A stretch of 64,000 bases of DNA from Panulirus ornatus (Eukaryota > Arthropoda > Malacostraca > Decapoda > Palinuridae), in the NCBI RefSeq assembly GCF_036320965.1, contig NC_092240.1, positions 57,530,552 to 57,594,551 on the forward strand. The letters are read 5' to 3'. A program made the translations under genes and the position numbers. The notes under the pieces are model-generated. The model was not told where the DNA came from. It saw only the letters and a program-made list of their open reading frames with translations, and did no database searches. This document shows positions 58,803-64,000 of this stretch, piece by piece. Position 1 is the stretch's first letter; each line of letters begins with the position of its first letter.

Positions 58803-61410
58803 TCGATTAATATGGGTAAAACTGAAAGTTGATGGAGAGAGATGGGTGATTATTGGTGCATATGCACCTGGGCATGAGAAGAAAGATCATGAGAGGCAAG
58901 TGTTTTGTGAGCAGCTGAATGAGTGTGTTAGTGGTTTGGATGCAGGAGACCGGGTTATAGTGATGGGTGATTTGAATGCAAAGGTGAGTAATGTGGCAGT
59001 TGAGGGAATAATTGGTATACATGGGGTGTTCAGTGTTGTAAATGGAAATGGTGAAGAGCTTGTAGATTTATGTGCTGAAAAAGGACTGGTGATTGGGAAT
59101 ACCTGGTTTAAAAAGCGAGATATACATAAGTATACGTATGTAAGTAGGAGAGATGGCCAGAGAGCGTTATTGGATTACGTGTTAATTGACAGGCGCGTGA
59201 AAGAGATACTTTTGGATGTTAATGTGCTGAGAGGTGCAACTGGAGGGATGTCTGATCATTATCTTGTGGAGGCTAAGGTGAAGATTTGTATGGGTTTTCA
59301 GAAAAGAAGAGTGAATGTTGGGGTGAAGAGGGTGGTGAGAGTAAGTGAGCTTGGGAAGGAGACTTGTGTGAGGAAGTACCAGGAGACACTGAGTACAGAA
59401 TGGAAAAAGGTGAGAACAATGGAAGTAAGGGGAGTGGGGGAGGAATGGGATGTATTTAGGGAATCAGTGATGGATTGCGCAAAAGATGCTTGTAGCATGA
59501 GAAGAGTGGGAGGTGGGTTGATTAGAAAGGGTAGTGAGTGGTGGGATGAAGAAGTAAGATTATTAGTGAAAGAGAAGAGAGAGGCATTTGGACGATTTTT
59601 GCAGGGAAAAAATGCAATTGAGTGGGAGATGTATAAAAGAAAGAGACAGGAGGTCAAGCGAAAGGTGCAAGAGGTGAAAAAGAGGGCAAATGAGAGTTGG
59701 GGTGAGAGAGGATCATTAAATTTTAGGGAGAATAAAAAGATGTTCTGGAAGGAGGTAAATAAAGTGCGTAAGACAAGGGAGCAAATGGGAACTTCAGTGA
59801 AGGGCGCAAATGGGGAGGTGATAACAAGTAGTGGTGATGTGAGAAGATGGAGTGAGTATTTTGAAGGTTTGTTGAATGTGTTTGATGATAGAGTGGCAGA
59901 TATAGGGTATTTTGGTCGAGGTGGTGTGCAAAGTGAGAGGGTTAGGGAAAATGATTTGGTAAACAGAGAAGAGGTAGTAAGGTTATTTAATGTATGTATG
60001 ACTCATGGTGAGGTGCCTGAGGATTGGCGGAATGCGTGCATAGTGCCATTGTACAAGGGCAAAGGGGATAAGAGTGAGTGCTCAAATTACAGAGGTATAA
60101 GTTTGTTGAGTATTCCTGGTAAATTGTATGGGAGGGTATTGATTGAGAGGGTGAAGGCATGTACAGAGCATCAGATTGGGGAAGAGCAGTGTGGTTTCAG
60201 AAGTGGTAGAGGATGTGTGGATCAGGTGTTTGCTTTGAAGAATGTATGTGAGAAATACTTAGAAAAGCAAATGGATTTGTATGTAGCATTTATGGATCTG
60301 GAGAAGACATATGATAGAGTTGATAGAGATGCTCTGTGGAAGGTATTAAGAATATATGGTGTGGGAGGCAAGTTGTTAGAAGCGGTGAAAAGTTTTTATC
60401 GAGAATGTAAGGCATGTGTACGTGTAGGAAGAGAGGAAAGTGATTGTTCGCTGATGATACAGCGCTGGTGGCTGATTCATGTGAGAAACTGCAGAAGCTG
60501 GTGACTGAGTTTGGTAAAGTGTGTGGAAGAAGAAAGTTAAGAGTAAATGTGAATAAGAGCAAGGTTATTAGGTACAGTAGGGTTGAGGGTCAAGTCAATT
60601 GGGAGGTGAGTTTGAATGGAGAAAAACTGGAGGAAGTGAAGTGTTTTAGATATCTGGGAGTGGATCTGGCAGCAGATGGAACCATGGAAGCGGAAGTGGA
60701 TCATAGGGTGGGGGAGGGGGCGAAAATTCTGGGAGCCTTGAAGAATGTGTGGAAGTCGAGAACATTATCTCGGAAAGCAAAAATGGGTATGTTTGAAGGA
60801 ATAGTGGTTCCAACAATGTTGTATGGTTGCGAGGCGTGGGCTATGGATAGAGTTGTGCGCAGGAGGATGGATGTGCTGGAAATGAGATGTTTGAGGACAA
60901 TGTGTGGTGTGAGGTGGTTTGATCGAGTGAGTAACGTAAGGGTAAGAGAGATGTGTGGAAATAAAAAGAGCGTGGTTGAGAGAGCAGAAGAGGGTGTTTT
61001 GAAGTGGTTTGGGTACATGGAGAGGATGAGTGAGGAAAGATTGACCAAGAGGATATATGTGTCGGAGGTGGAGGGAACAAGGAGAAGAGGGAGACCAAAT
61101 TGGAGGTGGAAAGATGGAGTGAAAAAGATTTTGTGTGATCGGGGCCTGAACATGCAGGAGGGTGAAAGGAGGGCAAGGAATAGAGTGAATTGGAGCGAGG
61201 TGGTATACCGGGGTTGACGTGCTGTCAGTGGATTGAATCAAGGCATGTGAAGCGTCTGGGGTAAGCCATGGAAAGCTGTGTAGGTATGTATATTTGCGTG
61301 TGTGGACGTATGTATATACATGTGTATGGGGGGGTTGGGCCATTTCTTTCGTCTGTTTCCTTGCGCTACCTCGCAAACGCGGGAGACAGCGACAAAGTAT
61401 AATAAAATAA

Positions 61411-61412
<2 letters not shown>
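58803..61412 (+). mobile_element. RTE-like LINE copy A15, right arm (unit 2)
   Basis: Duplicate of A13 at a constant offset of 4352 bp, sharing both internal deletions and the frame break near 60445. Differences seen: T for I codon near 59364, Y for C codon near 59909 and one base near 61232. Short-form 3' UTR, tail gacaaagtataataaaataa. Confidence 0.9.

Positions 61413-61461
<49 letters not shown>
61413..61461. repeat. (TA)n tract
   Basis: About 46 bp of TA between the tails of A15 (plus) and A16 (minus). Confidence 0.94.
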
Positions 61462-61463
<2 letters not shown>

Positions 61464-63379
61464 ATTTTATTATATTTATTTGTTTTGCTTTGTCACTGTC
61501 TCCCGCGTTTGCGAGGTAGCACAAGGAAACAGACGAAAGAAATGGCCCAACCCACCCTCATACACAATGTATATACATACACGTCCACACACGCAAATAT
61601 ACATACCTATACATCTCAATGTACACATATATATACACACACAGACACATACATATATACCCATGCACACAATTCACACTGTCTGCCCTTATTCATTCCC
61701 ATCGCCACCTTGCCACACATGGAATACCATCCCCCTCCCCCCTCATGTGTGCGAGGTAGCACTAGGAAAAGACAACAAAGGCCCCATTCGTTCACACTCA
61801 GTCTCTAGCTGTCATGCAATAATGCCCGAAACCACAGCTCCCTTTCCACATCCAGGCCCCACACAACTTTCCATGGTTTACCCCAGACGCTTCACATGCC
61901 CTGATTCAATCCACTGACAGCACGTCAACCCCGGTATACCACATCGATCCAATTTACTCTATTCCTTGCCCTCCTTTCACCCTCCTGCATGTTCAGGCCC
62001 CGATCACACAAAATCTTTTTCACTCCATCTTTCCACCTCCAATTTGGTCTCTCACTTCTCCTCGTTCCCTCCACCTCCGACACATATATCCTCTAGGTCA
62101 ATCTTTCCTCACTCATTCCCTCCATGTGCCCAAACCATTTCAAAATACCCTCTTCTACTCTCTCAACCACGCTCTTTTTATTTCCACACATCTCTCTCAC
62201 CCTTACATTACTTATTCGATCAAACCACCTCACATCACACATTGTCCTCAAACATCTCATTTCCAGCACATCCACCCTCCTGCGCACAACTCTATCCATA
62301 GCCCACGCCTTGCAACCATACAACATTTTTGGAACCACTATTCCTTCAAACATACCCATTTTTGCTTTCTGAGATAATGTTCTCGACTTCCACACATTCT
62401 TCAAGGCTCCCAGGATTTTCGCCCCCTCCCCCACCCTATGATTCACTTCCGCTTACATGGTTTCATCTGCTGCCAGATCCACTCTCAGATATCTAAAACA
62501 CTTTACTTCCTCCAGTTTTTCTCCATTCAAACTTACCTCCCAATTGACTTGACCCTCAACTCTACTGTACCTAATAACCTTGCTCTTATTCACATTTACT
62601 CTTAACTTTCTTCTTTCACACACTTTATCAAACTCAGTCACCAGCTTCTGCATAGTTTCTCACATGAATCAGCCACCAGTGCTGTATCATCAGCGAACAA
62701 CAACTGACTCACTTCCCAAGCTCTCTCATCCACAACAGACTTCATACTTGCCCCTCTTTCCAAAACTCTTGCATTCACCTCCCTAACAACCCCATCCATA
62801 AACAAATTAAACAACCATGGAGACATCACAAACCCCTGCTGCAAACCTACATTCACTGAGAACCAATCACTTTCCTCTCTTCCTACACTTACATATGCCT
62901 TACATCCTCGATAACAACTTTTCACTGCTTCTAACAACTTGCCTCCCACACCATATATTCTTAATACCTTCCACAGAGCATCTCTATCAACTCTATCATA
63001 TGCCTTCTCCAGATCCATAAATGCTACATACAAATCCATTTGCTTTTCTAAGTATTTCTCACATACATTCTTCAAAGCAAACACCTGATCCACACATCCT
63101 CTACCACTTCTGAAACCACACTGCTCTTCCCCAATCTGATGCTCTGTACATGCCTTCACCCTCTCAATCAATACCCTCCCATATAATTTACCAGGAATAC
63201 TAAACAAACTTATACCTCAGTAATTTGAGCACTCACTCTTATCCCCTTTGCCTTTGTATAATGGCACTACGCACGCATTCCGCCAATCCTCAGGCACCTC
63301 ACCATGAGTCATACATACATTAAATAACCTTACCAACCAGTCAACAATACAGTCACCTCCTTTTTTAATAAATTCCACT
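61462..63379 (-). mobile_element. RTE-like LINE copy A16, 5' truncated
   Basis: Long-form 3' UTR, C-terminal domain and RT on the minus strand, ending at VEFIKKGGDCIVDWLV near 63370. FADDTALVAD is present near 62690 but an extra base pair near 62652 shifts the frame just after it. The upstream end is fused to a (GT)n run and a family-B 3' end on the plus strand. Confidence 0.87.
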
Positions 63380-63406
63380 GTGTGTGTGTGTGTGTGTGTG
63401 TGTGTG
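63380..63406. repeat. (GT)n microsatellite
   Basis: About 13 GT units at the junction of A16 and B11. Confidence 0.93.
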
Positions 63407-63478
63407 AGTGGATGGGCCATTCTTTGTCCATTTCCTGGTGCTACTTCACTGATGCGGGAAACAGATATCTTGTATATC
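63395..63478 (+). mobile_element. RTE-like family B 3' end, B11
   Basis: gagtggatgggccattcttt, tttcctggtgctacttcact, gatgcgggaaacagatatct: the older family's terminal 3' UTR only, followed by an AT-rich tail. It forms the right arm of another head-to-head arrangement with A16. Confidence 0.72.
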
Positions 63479-63941
63479 AAATATATAAATAAAAGAATTA
63501 CATAAATCCCTGCACTTTATATGCTGTGGTTTGATAAATAGAGTACCTCACCTCATCCTTATAATTATGACTTACAACTCTATCATCTAATCATTTATAA
63601 TAATTTTTCTCGTCTTTCAGGCAGCAAGAGACAAGTGTGGGTCACATACACCCCATGAATCATGTAGTGAATACTGCTGTTCTTGAAGAAGATGAGTACT
63701 GAACAACAAAATTTAAGTGCAACTGTAAAACTAACTTCTCTCTCTGAAAAGAGTGGGTGCTTACTATTCCCTTAGAAATAACCAATACAGACAGCAATGT
63801 TGAATACTTTATGATATATGAGAAAGTGTTGAATACTTCATGATATATGGTAAAAGTAATATGGGTATGAAATAATTTTTCAAACCATTACACAAATAAA
63901 TCCTTTCCTCCATTATAAACAAATATCAAACTATTCCATAC
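63479..63941. other. Intronic sequence downstream of exon A
   Basis: AT-rich, with a short internal duplication (tgttgaatactt then atgatatatg, near 63799-63850). No element recognised. Confidence 0.45.
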
Positions 63942-64000
63942 CTGAAATTTCCCAAATCCCAGTGCATTTACAGCTTGATCAACAGTGAAGGTATCTGAAA
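63942..64000 (-). CDS. SVOP: SVOP-like transporter, exon A (first exon in the window, 5' partial)
   Basis: Translated on the minus strand the exon reads SDTFTVDQAVNALGFGKFQ and ends in phase 0 at a consensus donor (CAG|GTATGG, GT at 63941-63940). This is the cytoplasmic stretch before TM1 of synaptic vesicle 2-related proteins, where a conserved GFGKFQ motif precedes the first membrane helix. The next exon starts in phase 0 with [10 protein letters not shown]. The window's last six bases read TTTCAG on the minus strand, so the exon could instead begin with ATACC just after an acceptor there. The true start codon and N-terminal tail are outside the window. The assignment rests on recognition of the family motif and on frame continuity through five further exons. 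Confidence 0.82.

Larger units (their letters stand above)
52830..61530. repeat. 4.35-kb direct tandem duplication, two units
   Basis: Unit 1 (about 52830-57180) and unit 2 (about 57180-61530) each hold one minus-strand and one plus-strand RTE-like copy. Matching landmarks are offset by 4350 bp left of 54033 and by 4352 bp right of it. I count only a handful of substitutions and small indels between them. Confidence 0.9.

Overview
The window is 64 kb of AT-rich eukaryotic DNA. Apart from six short exons it is intron and transposable elements. The dominant repeat is an RTE-like non-LTR retrotransposon whose 3' end reads GCGCTACCTCGCTAACGCGG and runs into long (TA)n tracts. I associate this combination with decapod crustacean genomes (crab, lobster, shrimp, crayfish); that taxonomic call is inference.

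Host gene: one gene on the minus strand spans the whole window. Six exons (63942-64000, 46326-46470, 30349-30532, 30021-30084, 14966-15091, 650-737) join in frame, all with GT/AG introns and matching phases. They encode about 221 residues of a synaptic vesicle 2-related protein (SVOP), a 12-TM major-facilitator transporter: the residues before TM1, TM1 to TM6, and the start of the central cytoplasmic loop. The true N-terminus lies beyond 64000 and TM7-12 below position 1. Exons make up about 1% of the window. Four introns are 14-17 kb, filled by retroelements; one is 264 bp.

RTE-like elements: I group them as family A (younger, often with long reading frames) and family B (older, heavily decayed). 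Family A lies mainly at 1-600, 1864-2908, 4346-12638, 18626-24850, 46952-48670 and 51016-63379. Family B lies at 1287-1622, 12707-16476, 25438-27035, 30958-40990, 42250-46125 and 63395-63478. The protein is an apurinic-type endonuclease (GDLNAKVSN, SDHYLVEAK) followed by reverse transcriptase (FADDTALVAD) and an RTE-type C-terminal domain (YGCEAWAMDR). The copy at 20707-23569 has an uninterrupted frame of about 886 codons and an 11-bp target-site duplication. Copies are repeatedly joined head to head (5' to 5') with both 3' ends pointing outward into (TA)n.

Other repeats: short composite elements (3466-4345, 16478-16650, 52510-52633) carry the RTE-like element's 5' end fused to its 3' end and are chained through (TA)n tails. 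Pieces of a Jockey-type LINE lie on the minus strand and are broken up by the RTE-like insertions. There are CR1-like remnants, a decayed hAT-type transposase at 27222-28230, and a diverged 450-bp tandem repeat at 16861-17757. A 4.35-kb near-identical tandem duplication (about 52.8-57.2 kb and 57.2-61.5 kb) has a breakpoint inside a chimeric LINE 3' UTR; nearby single-base indels suggest an assembly-quality problem there.

No tRNA, rRNA, CRISPR array or bacterial-type operon was seen.
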